Source: Glycocaulis albus
Lineage (GTDB): Bacteria; Pseudomonadota; Alphaproteobacteria; Caulobacterales; Maricaulaceae
DNA length: 64,000 nt
Direction of reading: 5' to 3'
Assembly (NCBI RefSeq): GCF_014639075.1
Contig: NZ_BMFS01000004.1
Location: 161,158-225,157 of the forward strand
Positions 16,847 through 27,011 of this stretch are shown here, in pieces; position 1 is the stretch's first letter; every line of letters starts with the position of its first letter. The notes under the pieces were generated by a model. That model saw only the letters and a list, made by a program, of their open reading frames with translations. It had not been told where the DNA came from and searched no databases. The position numbers were made by a program, and so were the translations under genes.

Positions 16847-17350
16847 TTACTGGGCGGATTCGGTGCCAGGCGTCTCTCCCAGCAGACGTGACAGGAGGTC
16901 CTGATTCCATTCGCGTTCCGGGTCGATTGTGTGGAGCTGGTCGCGGGTAATGTTGCCGGCCCGGATCTGGCTGGCGGCATAGACATGGCTGGCGCGCGTT
17001 GCGCTGGCGCAATTGATGATCACCGGCCCGTCGGTTTCCGCCATGATGCGGGCCACCGCGTCGGCCGCCTCGGTCCCTGTCATCCGCCCCACTGGCACGT
17101 GCGCGTAGATCATACCGTTCTGCATGACACTTCCGGCATAGTCGAACTCGAGCGCTTCAATCTCCGGTTCGGTCAGCAGGTTGATGACCGTGGTGTGGCC
17201 TTCACGTGCCCAGCTGCGCGCATCTGTAGCGTCAGGCCGCGCCTCGAAACGAACATCGCCGGGCAGTGGCGTCATCCGGCTTTCCTGCGCGATGGCATGA
17301 AAACACGGTGCGGCGGTCAAAAGCGTGGCAGCGAGAATGGAGCGGAGCAT
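16847..17350 (-). CDS. Secreted DUF442-type (beta-lactamase hydrolase-like/phosphatase-fold) protein
   Basis: 167 residues with a signal peptide (about 1-22, ending AIAQ). The core matches the DUF442/BLH-like dual-specificity-phosphatase fold: VINLLTEPEIEALEF, YAHVPVGRM and a Cys loop INC-ASATR (C114, R119) in place of the more common HCRSGTR. Family members sit with sulfide or glutathione metabolism or as phosphatase-like domains. Preserved Cys and Arg suggest an active loop. AAGGAAG lies before the ATG at 17350. It is 61 bp upstream of trxB, a possible redox link. Confidence 0.72.
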   Translation of the reverse strand: MLRSILAATLLTAAPCFHAIAQESRMTPLPGDVRFEARPDATDARSWAREGHTTVINLLTEPEIEALEFDYAGSVMQNGMIYAHVPVGRMTGTEAADAVARIMAETDGPVIINCASATRASHVYAASQIRAGNITRDQLHTIDPEREWNQDLLSRLLGETPGTESAQ

Positions 17351-17388
17351 GTCGGGCTTCCTTCGGGCGCGCAAAAACCTGTCAGCGT

Positions 17389-18324
17389 TCAGATGTCGCC
17401 TTTGCGGGCCATGATTTCAAGGACGCGCTGCGCCGCCCTCTCGGTTTCGTGAAGCGGCCGGTAGGTCCAGCTATCCAGCCGCCCGAGAAAGGGCCGGACC
17501 GCTCCGTGTGCTTCCAGCGCGCTGTATAGCCGGGCGAACTTGCCGGGTTTGCCGTCCAGAAGCAGCCGGTAGACCGGCATGCCTGTGGCTGCAGCCTCGG
17601 TGAGCATGTTGGTGGAGTCTTCGGTGACGAATATCCAGTCGGCACCGGCCAGAAACGCGAAATACGGGTTGGGCTCGCCGCCCGTGTGCAGCCAGACCCC
17701 GTCATCGGTTGCGAACGCTTCACCAAGCGCCGAAACGAAATTCTCTGGTGTGCGGCGGGAGGTGGTGATCATGAGGCCGATGCCGTCGCCGCGAAGGCGC
17801 CTCAACCGCGCCAGAAGCTCTCCGGCGACTTCGGGCGTGAAGCGGTGGTGCCGGGAATCGCCGCCGATAAGGACGGCTGCGCGGGGGGCGGGCAGGGCGG
17901 CAATCTGCCCCGCGAAGGCGCGTTCGGCGGCGGCCAGCCTCTCGCCCGTGATGCGGTTTGGCGATCCGGTGATGGCAAACACATTGGCGCCGCGCATCCG
18001 GTCATGCTCGGGCGGTACGACGAGATCAAAACGATGCGCCGCCATTTTCGGGTCCTGCACATAGACAAAGACCGCGTCTGGAAAAGCCTTGCGGTGCTCG
18101 CTAGCTGCGCGGACAGCTGCCATGCCGCAACCGATCCACAAATCCGGTGCAATCGGTCCGGGGTCGGGCAGATCGCCGGTGCGCGGCACCTGGACAGGCA
18201 GAATGCGCATGGGCGTCAGCCGGGCCACGGCTTCGGCCAGGCCCAGCGCCTGATTCTCCATGCCCCGCCGCCCGTCAGTGACGACAAAGCAGGCGCGTTC
18301 TGCGTGTGTGGTCTGATCCGCCAT
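17389..18324 (-). CDS. ELM1/GtrOC1-family protein (mitochondrial fission ELM1-like, DUF1022)
   Basis: 311 residues. Visible landmarks are TDGRRGMENQALGLAEA near the N-terminus, VVPPEHDRM, LIGGDSRHHRF, and the donor-site-like VTEDSTNMLTEA. The fold is a GT-B-like glycosyltransferase relative; plant ELM1 works in mitochondrial fission, and the bacterial role is unknown though often envelope-associated. The start MADQTT at 18324 is chosen because upstream residues are not conserved in type. It lies downstream of greA behind a hairpin terminator. Confidence 0.8.
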   Translation of the reverse strand: MADQTTHAERACFVVTDGRRGMENQALGLAEAVARLTPMRILPVQVPRTGDLPDPGPIAPDLWIGCGMAAVRAASEHRKAFPDAVFVYVQDPKMAAHRFDLVVPPEHDRMRGANVFAITGSPNRITGERLAAAERAFAGQIAALPAPRAAVLIGGDSRHHRFTPEVAGELLARLRRLRGDGIGLMITTSRRTPENFVSALGEAFATDDGVWLHTGGEPNPYFAFLAGADWIFVTEDSTNMLTEAAATGMPVYRLLLDGKPGKFARLYSALEAHGAVRPFLGRLDSWTYRPLHETERAAQRVLEIMARKGDI

Positions 18325-18393
18325 GGTTCCAGTTAGCCTGTGCCCGTGGCGCACGCCAAGGGGGAAGCGGCAGGCTGAAAGCCCGAAACGCAA

Positions 18394-18421
18394 GAAGCCG
18401 GCGGAGCGATCCGCCGGCTTC
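18394..18421 (-). terminator. Hairpin between greA and the ELM1-like gene
   Basis: Perfect 12-bp stem GAAGCCGGCGGA/TCCGCCGGCTTC with a four-base loop. In the greA direction it is followed by TTGCGTTTCG, a weak U-rich stretch, so it probably ends or attenuates the carB-greA transcript. Confidence 0.65.
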
Positions 18422-18454
18422 GGTCATTTCACGCAAGGGCAAAACGCGGTTCGC

Positions 18455-18928
18455 CTATTTCCACTCGACTTTCAGGATTTCATAGGTCTTAAGCCCGCCA
18501 GGTGCGTTCACCTCGACGACATCACCCGTTTCCTTGTTGATGAGCGAGCGCGCGATGGGCGAGGACACGGAAATCTTGCCCGACTTCACGTCAGCTTCGT
18601 CATCGCCGACGATCTTGTAGGTGGCTTCAGCCTCGGTGTCTTCGTCCAGCACGGTCACCGTGGCACCGAACTTCACCTGATCGCCGCTCATGCGGGACAC
18701 ATCAATGATCTGCGCGCGCGCCAGCTTGTCCTCAAGCTCGACGACACGGCCCTCAATCCAGCTCTGGCGCTCCTTGGCCGCGTGATATTCCGCGTTCTCT
18801 GACAGATCGCCATGGTCGCGGGCTTCGGAGATCGCCTGGATCACCGCCGGGCGCTCAACCGATTTCAGATGCTTCAATTCTTCGTCGAGGGCCCGGTGAC
18901 CCTCGGCGGTCATAGGGATTTTTTGCAT
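18455..18928 (-). CDS. greA: Transcription elongation factor GreA
   Basis: 157 residues. Rescues backtracked RNA polymerase by stimulating transcript cleavage. N-terminal coiled-coil with the acidic tip [18 protein letters not shown] (the D and E that coordinate Mg in the polymerase channel) and a C-terminal FKBP-like domain ending [12 protein letters not shown]. Start MQKIPMT at 18928 fits the family. It sits 88 bp downstream of carB, the usual alphaproteobacterial neighbourhood. Confidence 0.96.
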   Translation of the reverse strand: MQKIPMTAEGHRALDEELKHLKSVERPAVIQAISEARDHGDLSENAEYHAAKERQSWIEGRVVELEDKLARAQIIDVSRMSGDQVKFGATVTVLDEDTEAEATYKIVGDDEADVKSGKISVSSPIARSLINKETGDVVEVNAPGGLKTYEILKVEWK

Positions 18929-19016
18929 AGGGAAGGACTCGTTTCTTTTTACGCCTGCGAGCGTAAGACCCAAATGATCCCGCTATCAAGCGCTCTTTGC
19001 GTTCTCCTGGAACGTT

Positions 19017-22000
19017 CTAATAACGATAGGATTGCAGAGCGCGCGGTTCAAGCTCTCCTGCATCAATCGTCGCGATCGCCTTCACCGCGGCGCGGCTGGC
19101 CGAGGCGGTCGTGTAGCAGGGAATTTTCAGCTCCAGTGCCGTGCGGCGGATGGAATAGCTGTCGATCTGGCTCTGGCGGCCCTCAGTGGTGTTGAAGATC
19201 AGCTGGACCTCGCCATTCTTGATCGCGTCGACAATGTGCGGACGGCCCTCGAACACCTTGTTGATGCGCGTGACGGGCACCCCCGCATCCTCCAGGGTCT
19301 TGGCGGTGCCGCCCGTCGCCAGCAGGGAGAAGCCCAGCCCGGTCAGCTGACGGCAGGGCTCGATCATCTGCGCCTTGTCGGACTCCTTGAGCGACACAAA
19401 CACGGCGCCAGACCGGGGCAGGCGGACACCGGCGCCAAGCTGGGCCTTGGCGAAAGCCGCCTCAAAGCGCATGTCGATGCCCATTACCTCGCCGGTTGAG
19501 CGCATTTCCGGGCCCAGCACCGGGTCGACCCCCGGGAAGCGGGCAAAGGGCATGACGGCTTCTTTCACAGCCACGTGCTCGGGCGTGTCATTCCACATCT
19601 TGAAGCCGGACAGCTTCTCGCCAGCCATGACCTTGGCCGCGATACCGGCAACGGGTGCCCCGATGGCCTTTGCCACAAACGGTACGGTGCGGCTGGCGCG
19701 CGGATTGACCTCCAGCACGAAAATCTCGCCGTCCTTGACCGCGTACTGCACGTTCATCAGGCCCTTCACGCCGATGGCCTTTGCCAGCGCGACGGTTTCG
19801 GCGCGCAGTTCGGCAATCGTCGCTTCCGGCAGGGAATGAGGCGGGATGGAGCAGGCGCTGTCGCCGGAGTGAACACCGGCCTCCTCGATATGTTCCATGA
19901 CGCCCGCGATGCGTACCTCGTCACCGTCGCACACGGCGTCTACATCGACCTCGGACGCGTCGGTGAGATAGCGGTCGAGCAGAAGCGGGCTGTCGCCGGA
20001 GACATGAACCGCGGCGCGGATATAGCGCTCCAGGCTTTCCTGATCGCGCACGATCTCCATGCCGCGCCCGCCGAGCACGAAGGAGGGCCGCAAGACCAGC
20101 GGGAAGCCGAGTGCCTTGGCCGTTTCCAGCGCCTCTTCTTCTGAACGTACGATGGCGTTCGGCGGCTGGCGCAGGCCCAGCTTGTCCAGCAGGGCCTTGA
20201 AGCGTTCACGATCCTCGGACAGATCGATCGCGTCCGGGCTGGTGCCGAGGATCGGTATGCCCGCCTTCTCAAGAGCGCCGGCGAGCTTCAGCGGGGTCTG
20301 GCCGCCATACTGCACGACGACACCCAGCAGCGTGCCATTGGCGCGCTCGGTCTCGATCAGCTCCAGCACGTCCTCATCGGTCAGCGGCTCGAAATAGAGC
20401 CGGTCTGCCGTGTCATAGTCGGTCGAGACGGTTTCCGGGTTGCAGTTCACCATGATGGATTCAATGCCCATCTCGGCGAAAGCAAAGGCCGCGTGGCAGC
20501 AGCAATAGTCGAACTCGATGCCCTGGCCGATCCGGTTCGGACCGCCGCCCAGAATGATGGCCTTCTTCGCCTCTGTCGGGCGGCTTTCGCAATTGCCGGT
20601 CTCGTAGCTTGAATACATGTAGGCGGTGGGCGTCGCGAACTCGGCGGCGCACGTGTCCACCCGCTTGTAGACCGGGCGGACATTCAGCGCGCGGCGCGCC
20701 TCGCGCACCTTTGCTTCGGTGGATTTCGTCAGTTGGGCCAGGCGCTGGTCGGAAAAGCCCATGGCCTTCAGGCGGCGGAAGGCCTTAGCGTCGGCCGGCA
20801 GGCCGAGCGTGGCGATATCCTCCTCTGCGTGGACGATCTCCTCGATCTGGCGCAGGAACCACGGCTCGTAGGCGCAGGCCGTGTTGATCTCGTCCACGGA
20901 GAGGCCCTCGCGGAAGGCCTGCGCGATCACGCGCAAGCGGTCCGGCGTCGGGCGGGCGAGGGCGGCGAGCACTGCCTGACGGCGCCCTTCCGGCCCGTCG
21001 GCGGATTCAAAGCCCTCGATCTCGATCTCGTCAAAGCCGCAAAGCCCGGTCTCCAGGCTGCGCAGGGCTTTCTGCATGCTCTCCTGGAAGGTCCGGCCCA
21101 TTGCCATCGCCTCGCCGACCGATTTCATGGAGGTGGACAGCAGGTTCTGCGCGCCCGGATATTTTTCGAACGCAAAGCGCGGGATTTTCGTGACCACGTA
21201 ATCGATGGACGGCTCGAAGCTTGCCGGGGTCGCGCCGCCGGTGATGTCGTTGTCGATCTCGTCGAGCGTGTAGCCGACCGCCAGCTTCGCGGCGACCTTC
21301 GCAATCGGGAAGCCCGTAGCCTTGGACGCCAGCGCAGACGAGCGCGAGACGCGCGGGTTCATCTCGATAACGACCATGCGGCCATCAGCCGGGTTCACCG
21401 CGAACTGCACGTTCGATCCACCCGTTTCCACGCCGATCTCGCGCAGGACCGCGATCGAGGCGGTGCGCATGCGCTGGTATTCCTTGTCGGTCAGCGTCAG
21501 GGCCGGGGCGACGGTGATGGAATCGCCGGTATGCACGCCCATCGGGTCGATATTCTCGATGGAGCAGACGATAATGCAGTTGTCTGCGCGGTCGCGCACC
21601 ACCTCCATCTCGAACTCCTTCCAGCCCAGCACGCTTTCTTCCACCAGCACCTCGGTGACCGGGGAGGCGGCAAGCCCGGTGCCGACGATCTCGCGGTATT
21701 CCTCAACATTGTAGGCGATACCGCCGCCCGTGCCGCCCAGCGTGAAGGAGGGGCGGATGACAGCCGGAAGGCCCAGCTCGTCGAGCACCGCCTCGGCCTC
21801 AGCCAGCGAATGCACGGTGCGTGATTTCGGGCTTTCCAGGCCGATCTTGTCCATCGCATCGCGGAAGCGCTGGCGGTTTTCCGCCTTGTCGATGACATCG
21901 GCCTTCGCGCCGATCATCTCCACGCCGAAGAGCTCCAGCACGCCGCGCTTTTCCAGCTCCAGCGCGCAGTTGAGCGCGGTCTGCCCGCCCATGGTGGGAA

Positions 22001-22259
22001 GCAGCGCATCAGGGCGCTCCTTCTCGATGACTTTCGCCACCATTTCCGGCGTGATCGGCTCGATATAGGTGGCGTCCGCCAGGCCCGGATCGGTCATGAT
22101 CGTGGCGGGATTGGAGTTCACCAGTATGACCCGGTAACCCTCTTCCTTCAGGGCCTTGACCGCCTGCACGCCCGAATAGTCGAACTCGCACGCCTGGCCA
22201 ATCACGATAGGGCCGGCACCGATGATGAGGATGGAGCTGATATCGGTGCGTCTGGGCAT
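19017..22259 (-). CDS. carB: Carbamoyl-phosphate synthase large subunit
   Basis: 1080 residues. Builds carbamoyl phosphate from bicarbonate, ammonia and two ATP for pyrimidine and arginine synthesis. Two homologous ATP-grasp halves are visible: [15 protein letters not shown] opens the first, [17 protein letters not shown] (about 565) the second. [16 protein letters not shown] and [14 protein letters not shown] are the corresponding metal-site repeats. A C-terminal MGS-like allosteric domain (about 945-1080) is complete. Unlike the common adjacent layout, carA lies 4.7 kb upstream, with three unrelated genes between. Confidence 0.98.
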   Translation of the reverse strand: MPRRTDISSILIIGAGPIVIGQACEFDYSGVQAVKALKEEGYRVILVNSNPATIMTDPGLADATYIEPITPEMVAKVIEKERPDALLPTMGGQTALNCALELEKRGVLELFGVEMIGAKADVIDKAENRQRFRDAMDKIGLESPKSRTVHSLAEAEAVLDELGLPAVIRPSFTLGGTGGGIAYNVEEYREIVGTGLAASPVTEVLVEESVLGWKEFEMEVVRDRADNCIIVCSIENIDPMGVHTGDSITVAPALTLTDKEYQRMRTASIAVLREIGVETGGSNVQFAVNPADGRMVVIEMNPRVSRSSALASKATGFPIAKVAAKLAVGYTLDEIDNDITGGATPASFEPSIDYVVTKIPRFAFEKYPGAQNLLSTSMKSVGEAMAMGRTFQESMQKALRSLETGLCGFDEIEIEGFESADGPEGRRQAVLAALARPTPDRLRVIAQAFREGLSVDEINTACAYEPWFLRQIEEIVHAEEDIATLGLPADAKAFRRLKAMGFSDQRLAQLTKSTEAKVREARRALNVRPVYKRVDTCAAEFATPTAYMYSSYETGNCESRPTEAKKAIILGGGPNRIGQGIEFDYCCCHAAFAFAEMGIESIMVNCNPETVSTDYDTADRLYFEPLTDEDVLELIETERANGTLLGVVVQYGGQTPLKLAGALEKAGIPILGTSPDAIDLSEDRERFKALLDKLGLRQPPNAIVRSEEEALETAKALGFPLVLRPSFVLGGRGMEIVRDQESLERYIRAAVHVSGDSPLLLDRYLTDASEVDVDAVCDGDEVRIAGVMEHIEEAGVHSGDSACSIPPHSLPEATIAELRAETVALAKAIGVKGLMNVQYAVKDGEIFVLEVNPRASRTVPFVAKAIGAPVAGIAAKVMAGEKLSGFKMWNDTPEHVAVKEAVMPFARFPGVDPVLGPEMRSTGEVMGIDMRFEAAFAKAQLGAGVRLPRSGAVFVSLKESDKAQMIEPCRQLTGLGFSLLATGGTAKTLEDAGVPVTRINKVFEGRPHIVDAIKNGEVQLIFNTTEGRQSQIDSYSIRRTALELKIPCYTTASASRAAVKAIATIDAGELEPRALQSYRY

Positions 22260-22439
22260 GGGTGTTGCTCCGTTCGTTGCGCGCGCGTATCCGCGCTGCC
22301 GGTCTTGTGGGGCAAGTCCGGGCGCGGGTCGACTCTGATTACATGCTAGAAGCGGGTGTTAGCGCCTATTTGCCGTCATGGCGAGGGGGTAGGTGTCGGG
22401 AAGCTGCGGATTGCAGCTCGGGTGTAATCATTTGCCTCG

Positions 22440-23006
22440 CTAGAACGAGGACACCCAATCGTCGTCGCGGTCCCAGTTGCCGGTGATTAACGCCTTTAGG
22501 TGCTGGGCTGGTAGATCGTTTAGCACCGGTGGCCGAACGTGCAGGTGCTCGCAGATGGCCGAGACGACGCGATGGCAGCCTCGTATATAGGCCTCTATTT
22601 CTTGTGCGGTAACACCGGCCTTCTTGAACGAGTCGCTATAGCTTTGCTGTCGAGATCGGTGGCCAATGGCGTTGTTGCGGATAATCGCGATCTTTTTATG
22701 TGTCTCTACGATAGTTGCTAGGTCGCATTCCAATCCAGTTTCTTTGGCTATTTTTCCGAGATGGGTAGCATCTCTCGGCTTATCCAACATCGCATGACAA
22801 TGAATTATCATGGAACAAAACTGAGCGTGGGAGTCAAAGCAATAAAATTCGCTGTGCTCTTGCATCCTGTCCAGTAGGCCGGCCCGCGTTTCGGCACCCT
22901 CGTAAAGCCACCAGCATGTGTAGAAGATGTAAGCTCGTTCAACGAGCTTTTTCAGGTTTTCCACTCGCTCTTCTAGGGGCAATAATTCGCCGGATCTCTT
23001 AACCAT
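22440..23006 (-). CDS. HEPN-type protein, AbiU2-like, AT-rich (candidate ribonuclease)
   Basis: 188 all-alpha residues. The segment IAIIRNNAIGH holds an Rx5H motif (R110...H116), the catalytic signature of HEPN RNases, and the surrounding helices (EFYCFDSHAQFCSMIIHCHAMLDK read as two pieces, then CHRVVSAIC) resemble AbiU2-type HEPN domains used in phage abortive infection and toxin systems. GC content of the core is about 40-45 percent against about 64 percent around it, indicating recent acquisition. The ATG overlaps the upstream lipoprotein stop as TGATG. No antitoxin-like nucleotidyltransferase is next to it. Family assignment is by pattern, not by search. Confidence 0.55.
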   Translation of the reverse strand: MVKRSGELLPLEERVENLKKLVERAYIFYTCWWLYEGAETRAGLLDRMQEHSEFYCFDSHAQFCSMIIHCHAMLDKPRDATHLGKIAKETGLECDLATIVETHKKIAIIRNNAIGHRSRQQSYSDSFKKAGVTAQEIEAYIRGCHRVVSAICEHLHVRPPVLNDLPAQHLKALITGNWDRDDDWVSSF

Positions 23007-24592
23007 CACCCCAAACTCAAATCCCGCCAGAGCTGGGGCTGCAAGGTCTCGTCCCGGCGCCTTACCCGGTCGGAAATCATCCAGAAGGCCCGCTCGTGCA
23101 GCAGGGGCACGTTGCACTGGTACTCCAGGAACACCGCTTCGGCCTCGCGGTGAACGGCGATGCGTTCAGAGCGCGAGACACGTCCGCGCGCCTCTTCCAT
23201 CAGCTGCGCGAAGCGATTCCGGCCCGGCCCGGACCAGCCGGTATCATCGGCAAATCCGCCCGGTGCGAACGGCTCCAGCATGAAGTCCGGCTCCGATTTC
23301 AGACCCCGGTTGAAATAGCCCAGCGTCATGTCGAACTCGCCGCCCGCGACCGCCTGATTGATATCATGCGGGTAGGAGGAGAGGATTTCGATATCGAGGC
23401 CCGCATTGCGCAGATCATCGGCGATGGCAATCGCGATGCGCTCCCGGCTTCCGGACGATACCCGCAAGACCAGCCGCAGCGGATTGTCCGGCCCGTATCC
23501 GGCCTCGGCCAGCAGCGCGCGGGCGGCATCGGCGTCAGCTCCCGGCGCGGTCTGCCCGTTTTCCCCCAGCGCCTGCGCGGTGATCACATGAATGGTGGGC
23601 GTGGCCTCGCCGCTGAAGAAGTTCTCCGCCAGGAATTGCCGGTCTACGGCTAGCGACAGGGCACGGCGCACGCGCACATCATCGAGGCCTGGGCGCCGGT
23701 GATTGAGCTTGAGATAGGTCAGGATCGGAGCATCAAAGCCGTGCAGCCGGTCGCCGATCTCGCGGCGCAGAAAGCCGATCTGTTCAGGTGGCGGCCGGTC
23801 GGCCAGGTCCAGATCACCGGCGCGGAACAGGCGCGCCCGCGTGGCCTCGTCCTCCACTACATCGACGCGGATGCTTTCGATGGAGACGCTACCGGCGGCA
23901 TGAAAGCGCGGGTTTTTCACCAGCAGATAGGTCAAGGCGCTGGCCTGGCGCAGGGTGTATGGCCCGGCGCTGACCCAGTTTTCAGGGCGCACCCAACGAT
24001 CCCCGCGCGCTTCCACCACATGCCGGGGCAGGGGGTAAAACTCGCGCATCAACACGGGAAATGCGCCGACAGGCGTATCCAGCTCAAAAAGGATGGTGCG
24101 CGCGTCGATGGCAGTAACCCCGATCTCGCTGGCCGGTGCCCGCCCGGCAAGGGCGTCGCGGGCGCCGCGCACAGCGAAGAAATCGCCCAGATTGGCAAAG
24201 CCGGTGCGGGGGTCTACCGCACGCTGTGCCGTCCACACCACGTCGTCAGCCGTCAGCGGCATGCCGTCGGACCATTGCAGGCCGTCCGCCAGCCGGAAGC
24301 GCCAGATGCGCCCGTCTTCAGACCGCCAGCTCTGTGCAAGGCCCGGGGCCAGCCCGCCGGACGGGCTGTACTCGGTCAGCGGCGCGTGAAGCTGCTTGTA
24401 GAGCAGGGCGGAGGACGCAAACTGGCCTTTCAGCGGATCAAGACTGTCCGGCTCGGTGTCGATGGCGACGCGCAGAAGACCATTGTCCTGGCCTCCGCGC
24501 GGCGTGCAGGCCGCAATAGCCAGCGCACTGGCACTGGCCGCGCCGCCGAGAAGTGTCCGCCGTGAGAGCGGCAGAAGGATTCGATTGCTCAT
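23006..24592 (-). CDS. Peptide/nickel-type ABC transporter substrate-binding lipoprotein (family 5)
   Basis: 528 residues. The N-terminus has a twin-arginine-like SRRTLLGG and a lipobox LAIAAC, so it is an exported lipoprotein. SBP_bac_5 features: DTEPDSLDPLKG, LAPGLAQSWRSEDG, WRFRLADGLQWSDG and TADDVVWTAQRAVDP. Binds oligopeptides or similar ligands. No permease or ATPase of a peptide importer is adjacent, so it is an orphan binding protein here. Start at 24592 places the twin arginines at residues 11-12. It is 39 bp downstream of the autotransporter gene and coupled to the HEPN gene. Confidence 0.88.
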   Translation of the reverse strand: MSNRILLPLSRRTLLGGAASASALAIAACTPRGGQDNGLLRVAIDTEPDSLDPLKGQFASSALLYKQLHAPLTEYSPSGGLAPGLAQSWRSEDGRIWRFRLADGLQWSDGMPLTADDVVWTAQRAVDPRTGFANLGDFFAVRGARDALAGRAPASEIGVTAIDARTILFELDTPVGAFPVLMREFYPLPRHVVEARGDRWVRPENWVSAGPYTLRQASALTYLLVKNPRFHAAGSVSIESIRVDVVEDEATRARLFRAGDLDLADRPPPEQIGFLRREIGDRLHGFDAPILTYLKLNHRRPGLDDVRVRRALSLAVDRQFLAENFFSGEATPTIHVITAQALGENGQTAPGADADAARALLAEAGYGPDNPLRLVLRVSSGSRERIAIAIADDLRNAGLDIEILSSYPHDINQAVAGGEFDMTLGYFNRGLKSEPDFMLEPFAPGGFADDTGWSGPGRNRFAQLMEEARGRVSRSERIAVHREAEAVFLEYQCNVPLLHERAFWMISDRVRRRDETLQPQLWRDLSLG

Positions 24593-24631
24593 GCCCGCAG
24601 TTTTGCGGGCTGGAACCGGCTCTGGCAATGC

Positions 24632-26911
24632 CTACCAGCGCGCGCGGATCGCCGCCCAGCCAAGGCCTTCAGATGGCGCATTGGCAACATGGCCCGGCTG
24701 GTCAGTAAAACGCGCGGCGAAGGTGACGTCGACGCGATCGGTCAGATCGCGCCGCCAGGATGCCTCCAGCGACATTTCCCGGCCAGAGGGCGAGAGCGAA
24801 GCGGTTCGCTCCTCGTAGACATAGGCGTAGTCCTCATCCAGCCCGACGGGCACCATCACGCTGACCGCGCCGCGCTCTATCCGTAGCGGCTGGTTCAGGG
24901 TCAATCCGAACTGGCCTCCGGCAAGCGGGCGTTCAGCGCCCACGCTCCACGCGCTGGCACTGATATCGCGCGTCATCGCAATACCGTCGGGAAGGCTGGC
25001 ATCGGCGCTAGCCTGCTCGAAGCGCGCAGACGCCTGCCAGCCACCGCCTGCCGGTCCAGACCACATCCAGGCAATGAAGCGGGTATCGGTTTCGTCCCGG
25101 CCGCCAAACCGGCTGGCCAGCGGCCCGCCCAGTGCGCGGAACGCTTCCTGAGAACTGCCGGTTTCAAACCCGAGCGTGTGACCACGGTGGTTCAGGTGAA
25201 AGCCTGCTGCCGAAAACGAACCCAGCCCGGAGCTGGACGTGCGGGCCGAAAAGCCCAGCATTCCTGTATCAAAGCGCACTGACGACCATTGCTGGCTGCC
25301 CGTGAGCCCTGCCACTGCGCCCGATGCCGGGGTGCGTGACAGGACCGAGCCACCAGCCATCCGCACGGGGGCTTCAGCGGTAAAACCGCGCCCGGCTGCC
25401 AGAGATAGCCCGCCCTCGCTATAGCGGAACGAGATGTCAGGCTGGCTCGCATAGGTTTCGGCGGGCAGATTGGCCAGTACGTGCGGCCGGTCAGGCTGTA
25501 TCCGCAGACTGACGTTGGCCGGCCCCATTTGCATGCCGCTCACGCGCGCCAGCGCGTTTTCTGCAGCCGTCTCGAAGGCGCCCAGCGCGCTGTCACCACG
25601 GGTGCGGGGCGCTGCCAGCTCGAAACTGAAGGCGCGGCCGTAGCGATCTTCCAGAAGGGCGCCGTCAAGAAGACCGTCTGCCCATATCCAGTCACCACCG
25701 GCGCCACCGGGGTCGTCGAGGAGTACATCCACCGGAACGGGTGCTGCCGCAGTCCCGGCGAACGCCACGCTGGTCGTGCCGACCGGCTGGAAGGCCGCTT
25801 CAAGGTCGACAAGGCCCATGCCGTATTCGGCATCCGGACCCGGCGCGCCCAGATCCAGTGCCGTGTCGAACAATATCTGGAGCGCATCATTGCCGCTCAG
25901 GTTGGGAAACGCATCGATCAGAAGGGCTAGCGCGCCTGCGACATGCGGTGCTGCGAACGACGTGCCGGAGTAGAGCACATAGCGGGGCTCGCCCTCATCA
26001 TTGTTGAGAAACGGCGTGAGAATCCGGCGCCCGGGAGCCGAGAGAAAACGCGTTTCAGCGCCCAGCGCGCCGTTGGAGAATTCCGCCCGGTCGCCATTTT
26101 CATCCACCGCGCCTACGGCAACGGCAAAGCCGCGCGCTCCGGGATCGTTCACGAAATTGGCAGGGTAGGAGGGAAAATCTGTGGGAGGTGTGTCGGCGTC
26201 TTCGCGATTGCCTGACGAGATGACGAGAAACACGCCGGCATCGGCCGCTCGCCGCATGGCGGCATAGGTCTGGGTCCGGTTGTCATTGCTGCCCGGTGAC
26301 CGTCCCAGTGACATGTTGATCACACGCGCGCCGTTGGCCACCGCATAATCGATCGCGCTGGCGGTATTGCTGTCACTGAACCGGCATCCTTCGCCTCCGT
26401 CTTCCTCGCAGCTGCCCGGATTATCGGTCCGGAGGGCCAGGATGGTCGCCTCGAACGCGACACCGTGACCGCGGACATTGTTGCGCGCTGCCGCGATCAC
26501 TCCAGCGACGCCGGTTCCATGGCCGTCCGTATCTTCCACCCCCCGGCTGCCAGCGATGTCGCGGCTTGCGGGGGAGATTCTGCCGGTAAATTCCGGATGG
26601 GTCTGGTTGATGCCCGAATCTATGACGGCAACCGTTATGCCGGCGCCGGTGGCGCCAAAGGCATAGGCGGTCGAAGCGTTGATGAGGCCCAGCCCGTACT
26701 GTGCGTTGTACTCCGCCGTCTCGAAATCAACCGGATTGCCCGGGGGTGGCGGCGGCGGTGGAGGGGGTGGAGGGGGAGGTGGCGGCGGCGGGGGAGGCAA
26801 GGGTGATGGGGAAGGGGTCACGCTGGGGCTTCCGCCGCCGCCGCCACAGCCCGAAAGGCCGATCGATACAGCGGCAAAAACCGTGACAAGCAGAACGCTG
26901 CGCCGGACCAT
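24632..26911 (-). CDS. S8 subtilisin-like autotransporter protease, lipoprotein with polyproline linker
   Basis: 759 residues. Lipoprotein signal (lipobox LSGC, C22), Gly/Ser/Pro stalk with 19 consecutive prolines (about 39-57), then a peptidase S8 domain with catalytic D98 (VIDSGI), H131 (DGHGTGVAG) and S318 (SGTSFAAPHVAGA). The C-terminal 270 residues are Gly/aromatic-rich beta structure ending in W, typical of an autotransporter barrel passing through the outer membrane. Likely a surface or secreted protease. It lies between carA and the peptide-binding lipoprotein, which could bind its products. Confidence 0.9.
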   Translation of the reverse strand: MVRRSVLLVTVFAAVSIGLSGCGGGGGSPSVTPSPSPLPPPPPPPPPPPPPPPPPPPGNPVDFETAEYNAQYGLGLINASTAYAFGATGAGITVAVIDSGINQTHPEFTGRISPASRDIAGSRGVEDTDGHGTGVAGVIAAARNNVRGHGVAFEATILALRTDNPGSCEEDGGEGCRFSDSNTASAIDYAVANGARVINMSLGRSPGSNDNRTQTYAAMRRAADAGVFLVISSGNREDADTPPTDFPSYPANFVNDPGARGFAVAVGAVDENGDRAEFSNGALGAETRFLSAPGRRILTPFLNNDEGEPRYVLYSGTSFAAPHVAGALALLIDAFPNLSGNDALQILFDTALDLGAPGPDAEYGMGLVDLEAAFQPVGTTSVAFAGTAAAPVPVDVLLDDPGGAGGDWIWADGLLDGALLEDRYGRAFSFELAAPRTRGDSALGAFETAAENALARVSGMQMGPANVSLRIQPDRPHVLANLPAETYASQPDISFRYSEGGLSLAAGRGFTAEAPVRMAGGSVLSRTPASGAVAGLTGSQQWSSVRFDTGMLGFSARTSSSGLGSFSAAGFHLNHRGHTLGFETGSSQEAFRALGGPLASRFGGRDETDTRFIAWMWSGPAGGGWQASARFEQASADASLPDGIAMTRDISASAWSVGAERPLAGGQFGLTLNQPLRIERGAVSVMVPVGLDEDYAYVYEERTASLSPSGREMSLEASWRRDLTDRVDVTFAARFTDQPGHVANAPSEGLGWAAIRARW
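26740..26796 (-). repeat. GGN/CCN triplet tract encoding 19 prolines
   Basis: Nineteen contiguous proline codons use all four codons (CCG, CCC, CCA, CCT) in mixed order. The mixture argues that the polyproline linker is kept at protein level rather than being a fresh slippage product. Translation of such a run normally depends on elongation factor P. Confidence 0.9.
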
Positions 26912-27011
26912 GCCGACCCCTCCTCAAGCTTCTGACCCGTCCCTGACCGGAATAATAGACCGGAAATCGCGGGATGGAAAACAGGCTGGGGCAGGCTGGC
27001 TTAACGGGCCG

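Noticed and set aside
24136..24519. Additional frames in the region opposite the peptide-binding lipoprotein
   Set aside because: Shadow of SBP_bac_5 coding sequence; products are Arg/Pro rich.
26740..26796. GGN tract as a CRISPR-like or microsatellite array
   Set aside because: No spacer structure; it is coding and uses all four proline codons in irregular order.
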